Positions 11,812 to 23,187 of a stretch of 64,000 bases of DNA are shown here, in pieces (positions within the stretch are counted from its first letter, which is position 1; each line of letters starts with the position of its first letter). The stretch is from Zancudomyces culisetae. Its lineage: Eukaryota > Kickxellomycota > Harpellomycetes > Harpellales > Legeriomycetaceae. Below the pieces are notes generated by a model. The model saw only the letters and a program-made list of their open reading frames with translations. It searched no databases and was not told the origin of the DNA. A program made the position numbers and the translations under genes. The stretch spans positions 17,788 to 81,787 of the forward strand of contig LSSK01000011.1 in NCBI GenBank assembly GCA_001969505.1. The letters are read 5' to 3'.

Positions 11812-12370
11812 GCAATTTACATTTATTAGTTAACATAATATTATAAGGCGTAAATAGTTTATTTTTATATCTACAATAAAGTTTTTTCTTTAAATCAAGT
11901 CACACAATTCGAGTTGTAAATATTGTTTTGGATTTGGGATGGGATGTGAGGGATGTAGTTGACAGGATGTAATTTTTTGTGTTTTACCAGAGTTTGGTGG
12001 CGTTGTTGTATTAGATTTTGCTTTGATGGTATTTGATTTGGCATATAGCACCATTTTTCAATGAACTAATTTTGTTGTTTCTTTTTGTTCAAGCTGTTTA
12101 ATTTATATTTTTTTAGTTTTTTAGTTTTTTATTTTTTAATTTTTTGCTTACGTATTTTGGTTTCAAATTCAGTAATTAACACTATTAACAAAATTAAATC
12201 TAATACAAAAATTAATGTAAATATAACATTAAAAATTAATTGTTTATTTTCGTAGTTAGAAATAAAAAAATATTTTTGGTTCACAGACCTTGGTTTTGAT
12301 TTCATTCCATAAAAAGAAAACATAGAAATTAAACATATATAAACAGAATCCAAATAATTGGCAAAACAGG
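11812..12370. other. intergenic: EF-1alpha 3' end and RPN5 upstream region
   Basis: Contains the AATAAA at 11875 and T-rich stretches (12110-12145). No reading frame of interest was seen. Confidence 0.5.
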
Positions 12371-13943
12371 ATGGAAGTTGAAAGCTACACCAGCACTCCC
12401 AAGATGGAGCGAAGTTACGAAAAAGATGCAGATGCCGCTCTGATTTCTGCTGAGGAATTGCTAAGGGTATTATATACTTTAGTTTTGTACCCCATTGAGC
12501 TCATATTATATATACACTTATATTTACACGTATTAATACCAACAAACATACAATAGAATGGTGATATCCAAGGTGCTGTTGAGAAATTGTCAGTAGTCGA
12601 AAAGAAATCTAGAAAGGCAAGTCAGCTAACATCAATACTTGATTCCATTTCTTTTTACAACACCAATACATATTTTATATTGAATCACGCCCCAAACCTC
12701 TTGAATTCTATCAATTTCTAAATATATAAATATGTATCAACTTTAACAGAGCTCAGATATCGCATCAAACAAAAGGATTATAATAAGAGTAATCGAAATG
12801 TTATTTGAGGCAGGAGATTGGGAGAAACTCCAGGATCAACTAAAAACATTCTCAAAAAGCACAGGTGCCTTGGAAGCCTCGATCTTGGAGATGGTTAAAA
12901 GAGCATACAGCTACCTCGAGCGAACACCAAATGAAGGGATTAAACAAGAGTATATTGTCTCGCTGAGAGAGATAACAGAAGGTAAAATATATGTGGAGGC
13001 AGAAAGAGCAAAGTTAACAAAAATGTTGAGCGAAATAAAAGAAGGACAAGGAAAAGTGGGGGAGGCATGTGACATAATGCTTGAAGATCAGATCGAGACA
13101 TTTGGAAGTCTCAACAAGAGAGAAAAGACAGAGTTTATCTTGGAGCAGCTCAGGCTATGTATGGCTAAAGGTGACTACGAGCGCGCAGTAATTGTTTCAA
13201 GAAAAATCAATGTTAGTTATTTTAAAACACCAAATACTGGCGACCTAAAACTACGATACTACTATTTGATGATCCAGTACGGAATCCACGAAGAGCAATA
13301 TCTTGAAGTATGCAAGCATTACTACAATGTCTTTGAAACCGACGAAATTAAACTCGACAACAAGTGGGTAGTTGTAGTACAACACATGGTTGTTTATGCA
13401 ATCTTGGCCTCATACTCTAATGAACAAGTAGATCTGCTCAATCGCATCAAACAACTGTCCTCTGAACTGGAGAAGCTTCCTATATATTCCAACCTCCTCA
13501 AACTTTTTACCACCCAAAAACTCATTTCATGGGACAAATTTTCTACCGACTTCTTGCATACTCTAGTCCAATCCGACGTATTCTCCGAGCAAACCGAGGG
13601 TGGAAAAATCAGATCAACCAGACTACACAACTGCGTTGTCGAGCACAACATCAGAGTCATTGCCTCCTACTACTCAAAAATCACTCTCACTAGGCTTTCT
13701 CAGCTCATTGGTTTGGATATAGATCAGGCTGAGGAAAAAGTCTGTCATTTGGTTGTAACCAAGGTCATTTATGCTAGAATCGACCGTCCAAGCAAGATAG
13801 TCTCCTTTTTGCAACCCAAATCCGTTGACCAGGAGCTTAATGAATGGGTTTCCGATGTCAACTCCCTACTTATGTTGGTGGAAAAGACTTCCCATCTAAT
13901 TGATAAAGAGGGGATCGTCACATCCATCACTCGTACCCTTTAG
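12371..13943 (+). CDS. RPN5: 26S proteasome lid subunit Rpn5 (PSMD12)
   Basis: Three exons: 12371-12466, 12557-12616, 12750-13943, giving 449 aa (human PSMD12 has 456). The protein scaffolds the 19S lid and ends in a PCI domain. Family landmarks include EGKIYVE, KREKTEFILEQLRLCMA, VVEHNIRVIA and the PCI winged-helix part with SQLIGLDIDQAEE. Intron 2 needs a GC-AG boundary (AAG|GCAAGT ... ACAG|AGC). That reading gives KKSRKSSDIASNKR, which aligns without a gap to KQTRTAADMVSTSR in PSMD12, while the nearby GT leaves the frame broken. AATAAA follows at 14012-14017. Exon 1 could also start at the in-frame Met encoded near 12404. Confidence 0.95.
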
Positions 13944-14381
13944 CTTAATATTTTATTTTACCATTCTCTTTTCCATTTTTCTACATTTTTATGTTGTAAC
14001 TATTTCTTTCTAATAAATGCAATTTTATACTTCTTGTTAAAATGATTACTGGAACTCAAAGTCAAGCAGTCTAATGTTCCCATACTCTCCCTCTTCCCTC
14101 CTTATTCTCTAACTCTGTAATCCCCCGCCGCCACTTTCACACCCACAATTTTACTTATTTCATCATAATATTTACCCAATCTTTTTTTTTAAATCCCAAC
14201 TTAGTAGTAAATATACAATTAGATTCATTATTAATATTTGATATTCATCTATACATCTTTACATTTATTCATTTATTTTAAAAACTATACTATATGTCAT
14301 TTATGTCGTATTTACAATAAACAAAATATGGAATAAAATAATCCATTTTTAAACAATATCTTCTATCATTTACAACAAGCT
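13944..14381. other. convergent intergenic region
   Basis: T-rich and C-rich 3' flank shared by RPN5 (+) and the Cys-rich protein gene (-). No coding potential was seen. Confidence 0.5.
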
Positions 14382-17300
14382 TTAGCTGATTGTCTGTACT
14401 ATTACACTTTGCGCAAACAGAACTGTCGAGACTGTAGTAGATAATGTGCCTATTTTTCACGAATGTTAGTCTTGTTAATATTTTAGCTCATTTTACCATT
14501 TTAATTTAAATGTCTTGCAACAACACTTGTGTTTACTGATCTATCAAGTATAAAAAACATTAGTGGTTCTATATATTACCTGTAACTGTGGCAATTAATA
14601 TCGCTGATAGCTCGGTGCTATTTTTCGTACAAGTCGTGGTCATCTGTGTTGTCATCACTGTGTTGGTCATTGTATTAGTTGCTGTGTAGCTGGTTACTGT
14701 AGATGTAAACTTGACACTGGATATCGACACTGATACTGAGGTGAGAGTTGTGGTTTCCACCACTGTTTGAGTTGTTGTAGATGTTTCTGTTGGTATTTCA
14801 TCAGTGATTTCGTTACCTACAATTGAATCATTACTACTTGTACATGTGAACACAAAATTTGTTGATATTACTGTAGATGTAATAAAAGTAGTTGGTGCTT
14901 TGACAGAAAGTATATCTGTAATTATAGTTATTGGAGCTGGTGGCTGGATAGTTACAGGCGGTCTCTGCGTGATTATATTATTTACCACATAGCTCACCTG
15001 TGGCTGCAATTGAGGAACGGTTTGTACCTGTGTTGGAAGAGTCACAGGAAACGTTCCAGAATTGGCTGCCTGCGCTATAACAGGCGAAATCGTTTGCGTT
15101 ATCAGTACTGGTGTTAGAGTCTGCGTTACCAGTACTGGTGTCAGCGATTGTGTCAAATACATAGGCGTAATCGTTTGCGTCAACAAGATTGGTATAACAG
15201 GAAGTGGTCCATTTTGTTGTTGTATATTCTGTACAGTATTCTGGTTAACAACTTGAATTACAGGTTGTACAGTAATAGGCTGCACTGCAGGTTGTACGGT
15301 AATAGGCTCTACAGGAATAGGCTGTACAGAAATGGGCTGTAAAAGTGGGTCGAGACTGGCACCTTGGGTGTTTTCTTGATTTATTACTTGTGTTGGTCCG
15401 AGTCCTGCAGGGAAAGTCTGGTATACTTGAGATTTTATCGATATGAAATTGGTAACTGTTACAAGGGGAGGTGGTTGCGGTTGCGGTTGTGGTTGTGGTT
15501 GTGGTTGTGGTTGTGGTTGTGGTTGTGGTTGTGGTTGTGGTTGTGGTTGTGGTTGTGGTTGTGGTTGTGGTTGTGGTTGTGGTTGTGGTTGTGGNNNNNN
15601 NNNNNNNNNNNNNNNNNNNNNNNNNNNNNNNNNNNNNNNNNNNNNNNNNNNNNNNNNNNNNNNNNNNNNNNNNNNNNNNNNNNNNNNNNNNNNNNNNNNN
15701 NNNNNNNNNNNNNNNNNNNNNNNNNNNNNNNNNNNNNNNNNNNNNNNNNNNNNNNNNNNNNNNNNNNNNNNNNNNNNNNNNNNNNNNNNNNNNNNNNNNN
15801 NNNNNNNNNNNNNNNNNNNNNNNNNNNNNNNNNNNNNNNNNNNNNNNNNNNNNNNNNNNNNNNNNNNNNNNNNNNNNNNNNNNNNNNNNNNNNNNNNNNN
15901 NNNNNNNNNNNNNNNNNNNNNNNNNNNNNNNNNNNNNNNNNNNNNNNNNNNNNNNNNNNNNNNNNNNNNNNNNNNNNNNNNNNNNNNNNNNNNNNNNNNN
16001 NNNNNNNNNNNNNNNNNNNNNNNNNNNNNNNNNNNNNNNNNNNNNNNNNNNNNNNNNNNNNNNNNNNNNNNNNNNGTGGTTGTGGTTGTGGTTGTGGTTG
16101 TGGTTGTGGTTGTGGTTGTACTACTGTAAATATCGGCGTTTGTATAGCACCACTGAATGGCATGCTTTGTTGATACATAGGCAGTTGTGTTTGTACAAAA
16201 ACACTCTCCGGAAGTTCCAAACTCTGTGCTGCTGACGTATTTCCCACCACAACGATTGTACTGGTGATCTGGGATGGTTGTTTAGCAGTTGCCACATTTA
16301 CGGCATAACCATTTGCATAGTTTACACGCTTTTCCAAATTTCCTTCCTGTGGAAATGCCATATTCCTACCACCCGCTAATGCCTCGCCAATTCGCAATGC
16401 CCTATTATTGAGCTTGTTTACCTGAAATCCACAATAAACCGCCCCGTTTTCAGAGTCAAAACAAACTGTGTTGTCGCCGCATGTGAATCGCACCACCACC
16501 TTGTTCACACACTGTGTGTAGCCCCCAGTAACTCCAGCCTGCTCACATTTGAACTTTCCCTCATTAGTGCATGACTCTGGTAATGCTTGATCTCTATCAC
16601 TCTTTTTTTGGCTGAGAACACTTTTTTCATCAGCACTCCCATTTACCTGCTGTTGTAAATCTGTTTCCCTATCCCCTTTTTTTGCGCAGCTAATGTCTTT
16701 TCCTCTTTGATAGCATGCATTATCTTCGCCACAACTATACACAATGGCTTTGCTGTCCACGCACTGTACATAAAATTGCGCCCTCCCATCCGCTTCAATA
16801 CAAGAATATCGCTTTTCTCCGCTGCAAACATCGCTACTTACTTTGATTACAGAATTTTCCCCATTGCTTATATCCTTGGTATTCTTTGAGACGCTAGTTA
16901 TACTCTGATTAGTATCCTGTGCCTTACCAAGGCTAGTATTCTGCGATGCTGTCGTGTCCCTGACATCCCTTACCTCTACAGTTTTGGTAGTAACAATTGC
17001 GTTTTGACCAACTTGTGATTGGGGCCCACCACCATCAACAATACCTAGAAAGCTGTTTGGTGAGATCTTATCACTAAACATAATGTCTTGACATGTTGCT
17101 TTTCCACCTCTATAGTAGCACCTTTGGTTTGTCAGACAATATGCGTACTCAATTTTATTATTTTTGCACGTATAATATGTTCTATCCAAGCCATCTTCGT
17201 ACAAACACCTGTTTGCATCCTCATCTGTCACATTACATTCAATTCCGGGTAATTTTACAGCTCTGGTTACGTTTGATTTGTCATTTCTCTTTGCAATCCT

Positions 17301-17903
17301 CACTCTCATATCCTTTCCATCACCACTAAGACCATATAGTCTATCCAAGTAGCTGCTGTTTTCAGGAACTAACCCCACTTTTGGCTTGCATTTTACTTCA
17401 CCTGTTGTACCATCACAATAATACCCACCAGGACACATGTTCAATGTTTTTTTATTATTCTCGCATTGAATATAATACTTTGACTCGACCCCTATCTCAA
17501 GGCATTTTTCATCTTTGCCCTTCATGCAGTATGCTGGGTTCAAGTTAGTTTCAAGGCCTCCACTCTTCACAATATTGGTTAAAGTATTTGATTCAATCGA
17601 AACACTTTCTATACACTTTATACTTCCATCCGTATTTTCGCACTGTTGATTTTTAGAACAAGAAAAGTACTCTTTTACATTATCCAAACACAAGTAATAC
17701 ATACTTTTATTATTGGCACCATCTACACACCCCCCTGAATTTGCACAATATTCTTTGGCACTTTTACCTGCATTTATTTCCTGTTTTATACCACTTTTAT
17801 TGTATTCCTCTAAAAAATCATCTATAATTCCTCCAGATACTGTAACACTTCCACTTGCTAATATTAAAACCTTTAATTTTTTTAGTATCCTTTGTATTTT
17901 CAT
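14382..17903 (-). CDS. secreted protein with five CBM19-like Cys-rich modules, Pro-Gln repeat and Ser/Thr-rich tail
   Basis: N-terminus Lys-rich then hydrophobic (KVLILASGSVTVSGG), a weak signal peptide. Five six-cysteine modules lie at residues about 53-97, 126-172, 223-271, 360-406 and 445-491, each with the pattern C-x(5-9)-C-x(8-12)-[YF]-x2-C-x(6-9)-C-x(5)-C-x(6-9)-C, resembling the CBM19 chitin-binding module of fungal chitinases. From residue 596 a (CCACAA)n tract encodes Pro-Gln repeats, interrupted by 481 N. The Pro-Gln frame resumes beyond the gap with QPITVQP and TPVL[VI]TQT repeats and a Thr/Val-rich region. A strong donor CAG|GTAATA at 14580/14579 and an acceptor at 14450 would add a last exon (14382-14449, 22 aa, hydrophobic end LFAQSVIVQTIS), perhaps a GPI signal. 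Without that splice the protein stops at 14569. No catalytic domain is seen. A cell-wall or adhesin role in chitin attachment is inference. Confidence 0.72.
15471..16117. repeat. (TTGTGG)n hexanucleotide microsatellite inside the coding region
   Basis: On the minus strand (CCACAA)n, read as Pro-Gln. About 18 pure units are visible before the gap (15487-15594) and about 7 after it (16076-16117), plus two variant TTGCGG units at the edge. Length variation would change the protein by pairs of residues without a frameshift. Confidence 0.95.
15595..16075. other. assembly gap (481 N) in the Pro-Gln repeat
   Basis: Gap within the hexanucleotide array. The repeat phase on the two sides needs a gap of 6n+2 bases, but 481 is 6n+1. 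The stated size therefore breaks the reading frame by one base and must be an estimate. Confidence 0.95.
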
Positions 17904-20628
17904 CTTGTTTTTATATATCCTATGTTACATTCAAGTCAAAATTTAGACTCTTGTTTTAATTCCGCTCTATACTAACGTATTCTAATATAATTTCGTTAGT
18001 TTTTTTAGTAGCACTCTACTCAACATATTCGATCTATTATGTGATCAAAAAATATAAACTCTAAGAATTTATATAAACAGCTTGTATTTTAAATTCTGCT
18101 TCGATGTAATACTATAGCTTCCTACAAATATATGATTCAAAAATTGCTCTTGTATTAGTAAGAGTACGTTGAGAATTAATACTAATTAATGGAAATAGGA
18201 AAGCAGTTGAGTGTAGCTAGTCTAAGTATCTAGTTTTTATTCTTTCTGCATCAGCCATCTGACACTAATTACTAAAAAATAACGAGTATCGATTTACTAT
18301 ATATTCGTCACTTGTCACTTGTCTCTCGCCACTCGACTATTTATTTTTTGGATGCTTTTCTTGTAATGGAAAAATATAACAAAAACAGACGACGTCACTA
18401 CTGATATTTTCCTATTTGACGCTTTTGAAATTTCAAACAAGGTGCTAGACTGTTCATCATCCCCGAAAACGGAATATCACAAAGCACCGCCTGGCAGTTT
18501 ATTACCTTTACGAGCCAATGCACTATTTTTAATTTAATTTTATCTTTATTTGGTTTTGTTGACTGCAAGTAAATCGCAAGTACATAAACCACAATGTAGA
18601 TACAAACTTATGACGCGTTACACTTCTAAACATTGGTTCGGACTTAGATATATGGCTCGCAACCATACATATTCCTTCCTCCCTTTGCTAGCTTCATCTC
18701 GCTACAGCACTTTTATTAATTTTTTTTTTTGGTTGGAGGCTTTTTTATTCTTTCAACTCTATGTAGATATTAAATCGGTTATTCAGTCCACAAAATGATC
18801 TGTAAGCACCTTATTATTCACAATCTAGCCCTTTCTTTACGTATGTCAACTCAAAACTAACAAACGCTAGACCTATAGAATCACCTTAGTATTGTGTTTT
18901 TATGCTCGTATCAAAGTAATGCAAGTTTGATACAGAAAGTTAAAATAATGACCAATTTAAAGAACGCGGAAGCACAATTATGATTTGCCTTTCAGTATCC
19001 AAATCTAAGCCAAGGGTATACATATTGTGTTGTTTACAATTGGAATGGGGTAAATATATCAATATTGTCTATTGTTAAAAAACTTTGCCCGTAAAGCCAG
19101 ACTACCTAGGACTATATTACAAATTTACCAACAAGAGTGAAAGCACCCTTTCTAAACTTGTAAAATTGTTGCAATATAATTGACCATGTTTACCCATCAC
19201 CCCTACTGTGAATTTTTACCAATTGCAGGGCATTTACCTCGCAGTTTAGTAAGTATACTATGACACTGTTTTTTTGTTGGATGTAAACCGCCAACTAGAC
19301 AATCAACACATGTATCTACTCATTTGTGTTGAGGATGGTTTTCATTACTTCAAACGCAGTAGAGTATTTCTGGTGTATATAACCTTTTTTCACTCCTCCC
19401 CTTGTACTCGAACTAGATACGATAGGGATGTTTCATGTATATACAGAATAACAGAACAGAATGTGCGGCTCAGCTATACACTCGCTGTTTCTATAAAGAC
19501 CATTGGAGTACAAAACCTTAATATAATACCCTAGTGTGGTGGTGGTGGTGGGGTGGATATTGCTATTATAGAATACAAGCACGCTCTTTTTTGATGGAAG
19601 ACACACTGTAGAAATATAAAAAACAAGATATATCCTCCTCAACCAACGCATCCCTTGTAAATTTTTGGTATTTGGAAATACTGTACTTTCTAATTCTCAG
19701 CCTAAAAGATGGAATTACTTGAAAATTATGAGCCTCACATTAAAAAATAGCCCTACATCTCCCCTCTCACCTGTAAAACAAACACTTTATTTTTCCATGT
19801 GCTATTGCCGGCATCACGTCCATTTTTTTGCCTTCATATTATGTAGACCCACAATATCCGCTTGTCAAAATAAATGATTTCCCCACATCGTCTACCTCGT
19901 GTCTAAAATGAAAATTGCATTTAATTGATTATAGGCGAAATTAACAGATATTGACATTGTATTAGAATTTATTTTTTGGCTGTGCAATTCTTGTGAGAAA
20001 ATAAAGTATCCTCGCATTTGAGTATACGTAAAAGACAAAAATAAACATACGTAGATTCGGGAAGAGCGGGAAGAGGGAGTATTTGACTGAGTTGGGTGAT
20101 GCAATTGAGCAAGACCAAATATCACATGCCTTTTAGTGCATTGAGGACAGGTGTCAAAAAGTTAAAGCAATGAGTTGTGGTGTTCTTTACTCACCGTGGT
20201 TTAAAACAACTGGCTTTAGGGTTGTGTTGGCCTAAATTCCAAAAGTTCCAAGCAAAAAGTCTATTAGCTTAAAAGTAAATAATTATTAAAAAGAAAAGAA
20301 AAAGAAAAATAAATGAAAAGGCTTGGCGAATTAATGGCATCTTTGCGATTTATTGGAAAACTTGGTGCTAAAAATTGGTGAGTTATGCAGGTGTGTAACT
20401 TGTAACCCCAGAAATCGGGTCTATGTTTAAACGTAATTTATTGTCTCATTCTAATTACAGTATTCCCTAAAATACAGTGCTTTTTTTCTTCTCAACTATT
20501 TCGAGATACTCTCTGGTCATAATTTAATACAATGAGGCATACAGAATCTGAAAACATGAAATAAGTAATATCAGTAACAGCCTGACAGCAACACATTTAT
20601 TTCAATATAAAAGCAAGAAAAAGACATA
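17904..20628. other. intergenic, divergent upstream regions
   Basis: About 2.7 kb between the divergently transcribed Cys-rich protein gene and the TMEM62-like gene. A short GGT run lies near 19540. The small open frames (for example 18398-18592 minus) have no family resemblance, so I call no gene. Confidence 0.45.
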
Positions 20629-23187
20629 ATGGTGGAAATAAAAAGAAAGACGGTAAGCCAATTTTTGGTACTAATAGTACCAATTATTGTTGCATGGTGT
20701 GTAGGATACCAAAAGTACAAGGCGGCAAAAAGTGTGTTTACGAAGGATGCCAGTTTAAGTACGATTATAAGCAATGAAATGACAATAAGCACTAACCCAA
20801 ATTTTGTAGAAAATGGGGACAATAGCAGCATAATGGCCGATAGTAATGAACGAACTATTAAAGAGGAAAAGATTTTGATCTTTGTTCAGATAACAGATCT
20901 GCATATAAGCAAGTTTAATAAGAAGGGAGGGTACACACATCTTTTATACTTTCTGGAGAATGGGCACAAATTAATAACACCAGAATTACTGGTGATAACA
21001 GGCGATTTAACAGATGGAAAAAACAAAAACAACCTAAGTAGCAAGCAGCACGAAGAAGAATGGGAAGCATATAAGAGGATAATTGCTCGGTACGGATTGA
21101 ATTCTAGAAAAGAGGGAAAATATGTCATTGATCAGCGTGGTAACCATGATTGCTTCAATGTGAATGGCTGGGAGTCAGATGCAAACTATTATAGGACACA
21201 TAGCGTGTCGAAAAAAAAGGGGCATGGTATGGTATTAAATAAAGAGTACGGAAAATACTGCTTTGTTGCGACTGATGGATGCCCAAGGAGAGGGCTTGCA
21301 AGACCCCTAAACTTTTTTGGGTACCTAGAGGGAGAGGAAATGGATATGCTGCGGGAACAACTAGCCGAATGTAAAGATAGTAACCACACAATTATGTTGA
21401 ATCATTATCCAGTGAGTGTGATGAAGTATGGAAGCAGTATAATTAGAGCTGGAGAAGAGGCAGAAAAGTTTGGGATAAAAGAGTTGGAGGAAGGAATCAG
21501 TGTTTTTCTTACTGGACATCTACACCAGCTCATAGGTGGAATGGGAAAAAGCCTTAAAGGATATAAACAAACACCTAAAAACAAAGGATATTTGGAACTA
21601 GAGCTTGGGGATATGAAGGACCATGCGATTTACAGGGTAGTTGCGATTGACAATGATATTATCTCTTTTGTTGATGTTGTACACACTTTACCACAAGGAA
21701 GAATACCGGCAATTTCACCCAACCCAGACAATCCATTGTCAATAGACCAGGTGGAAAAAGTTAAACAGCCACCCGTGGTCCTGGTAACAAACCCCAAGGA
21801 CTCGCGGTATAATATTCCTGGGCATGAGCCACTGGAGCGGATAATGGAGAGTACTGAAATCAGAATTTTGGTTTGGGCAGACACTGGCGTCCGAAATGTA
21901 CACGTAGAACTTGATGGAGTGAGCCTCGGATACGCCCAACCAAAGACAAAAATCGCATCCACCTTGGATAATATCGAGAAAAGGTACGAAAACCACAAAG
22001 ATGGAAGCTTGGGAAATTATGTCCCGTTGTACACTTTGAAGTGGGACCCAGAGCATATTTATGGTAAATATCAGGAGAAAATCCATACTTTGAGAGTAAA
22101 AGTTCTAGATAATGATGGGGCTGAAACGACTAGCGAGACGGTGTTTAGGTTATCTAAAACCAAAAGCGATCCGTTGCCAATCAATAACTTTTGGAGTGGA
22201 GGGTGGATAATAATGTCCAATTTTGAAAAGTTTTTGGAACGTACAGCTTTGATGTCCTACTTTGGAGCAGTAATATTGGTGTTGTTAATACCCAAATTGA
22301 TTGCCGTATATCATACACAATCATTGATTGGGGAAAGGGTATGGACATCTTCAAAACCTGACTATGTTCCGGAGGATAATAACATTGCAACACTAGTGAG
22401 ATTGAAGCTGAAGCTAGGGTTATTGGTAGCGCAAAATAATAGAAACTGGCTCACGGAAAAGCTTACAAATCTGGTTCTTGTCATGAACAATCCAGTTTTA
22501 TTTTACTCGCTCTATGTGTATTCCATACTGATATGCGTGTTTCCGCTGTTTACAGGAAACATGATTAAATTATTTGATGGTGATCATAAAGCATATACTG
22601 CGGTTAAAGGACACGTATATGGATACGGGGTTTTGATACAAGGAGAGTGGGTTCCTTTAACAGATACATGGATGTATGCCATCTCCTCGATTCTGTATCC
22701 ATTGATAATACTACCTCTATATTTGGCACTTTTCGCAGTAAAATGGGATGAAAATGACAACGACAACGGTACTATGATAGTTGTTGGGCATGAGGTAATG
22801 GAAGGAGATGAAAGCGAGGAAGGTTTGGAAAGAGATGATAGTGGCAATGATGATGAAGTACAGAGGATAGAAGAAAAGAAAAGAGCCAAGCTGTTAAAAA
22901 CACTCACAAGCTTAGCAATGACATTTATGTACTTGTACTTTTTGATAATCCCCATGATTATGACATGCAGTGTATACGGTATGTTCCTGACACTGGTCTC
23001 AGGGATAGGGCGATTTTATAACGTATTGTTTTGCGGGTGGGTTTTGGCCAAGTATTCGTATGGAGTAGAGAGAAAAATCTACACCAAACTGCGAGGGGAC
23101 ATCAAACCGACGGAGCATGAACCAGATAGCTTTGTAAGCTGCAGTAGGGATAGCTCTGCTAGTTTGATGTCAAACAAGTCAAAATAA
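20629..23187 (+). CDS. TMEM62-like membrane metallophosphoesterase
   Basis: Intronless 852-aa protein. An N-terminal membrane segment (about 11-27, FLVLIVPIIVAWCVG) precedes a calcineurin-like metallophosphoesterase domain with all metal-binding blocks: ITDLHIS (D90, H92), GDLTDG (125-130), RGNHD (170-174), LNHYP (257-261) and GHLH (296-299). An Ig-like region around 390-500 is followed by at least five C-terminal membrane helices, near YFGAVILVLLIPKLIAVY, FYSLYVYSILICVFPLF, ISSILYPLIILPLYLALF and two more after 760. This layout is that of the TMEM62 family, whose substrate is not established as far as I know. An acidic Asp/Glu-rich loop precedes the last helices. The tail is Ser-rich. Confidence 0.85.
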   Translation: MVEIKRKTVSQFLVLIVPIIVAWCVGYQKYKAAKSVFTKDASLSTIISNEMTISTNPNFVENGDNSSIMADSNERTIKEEKILIFVQITDLHISKFNKKGGYTHLLYFLENGHKLITPELLVITGDLTDGKNKNNLSSKQHEEEWEAYKRIIARYGLNSRKEGKYVIDQRGNHDCFNVNGWESDANYYRTHSVSKKKGHGMVLNKEYGKYCFVATDGCPRRGLARPLNFFGYLEGEEMDMLREQLAECKDSNHTIMLNHYPVSVMKYGSSIIRAGEEAEKFGIKELEEGISVFLTGHLHQLIGGMGKSLKGYKQTPKNKGYLELELGDMKDHAIYRVVAIDNDIISFVDVVHTLPQGRIPAISPNPDNPLSIDQVEKVKQPPVVLVTNPKDSRYNIPGHEPLERIMESTEIRILVWADTGVRNVHVELDGVSLGYAQPKTKIASTLDNIEKRYENHKDGSLGNYVPLYTLKWDPEHIYGKYQEKIHTLRVKVLDNDGAETTSETVFRLSKTKSDPLPINNFWSGGWIIMSNFEKFLERTALMSYFGAVILVLLIPKLIAVYHTQSLIGERVWTSSKPDYVPEDNNIATLVRLKLKLGLLVAQNNRNWLTEKLTNLVLVMNNPVLFYSLYVYSILICVFPLFTGNMIKLFDGDHKAYTAVKGHVYGYGVLIQGEWVPLTDTWMYAISSILYPLIILPLYLALFAVKWDENDNDNGTMIVVGHEVMEGDESEEGLERDDSGNDDEVQRIEEKKRAKLLKTLTSLAMTFMYLYFLIIPMIMTCSVYGMFLTLVSGIGRFYNVLFCGWVLAKYSYGVERKIYTKLRGDIKPTEHEPDSFVSCSRDSSASLMSNKSK

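Noticed and set aside
15443-16235. Plus-strand open frames of Gly-Cys, Trp-Leu or poly-Val across the repeat
   Set aside because: They are the other reading frames of the (TTGTGG)n array and of the N run; only the minus-strand Pro-Gln frame continues into real coding sequence on both sides.
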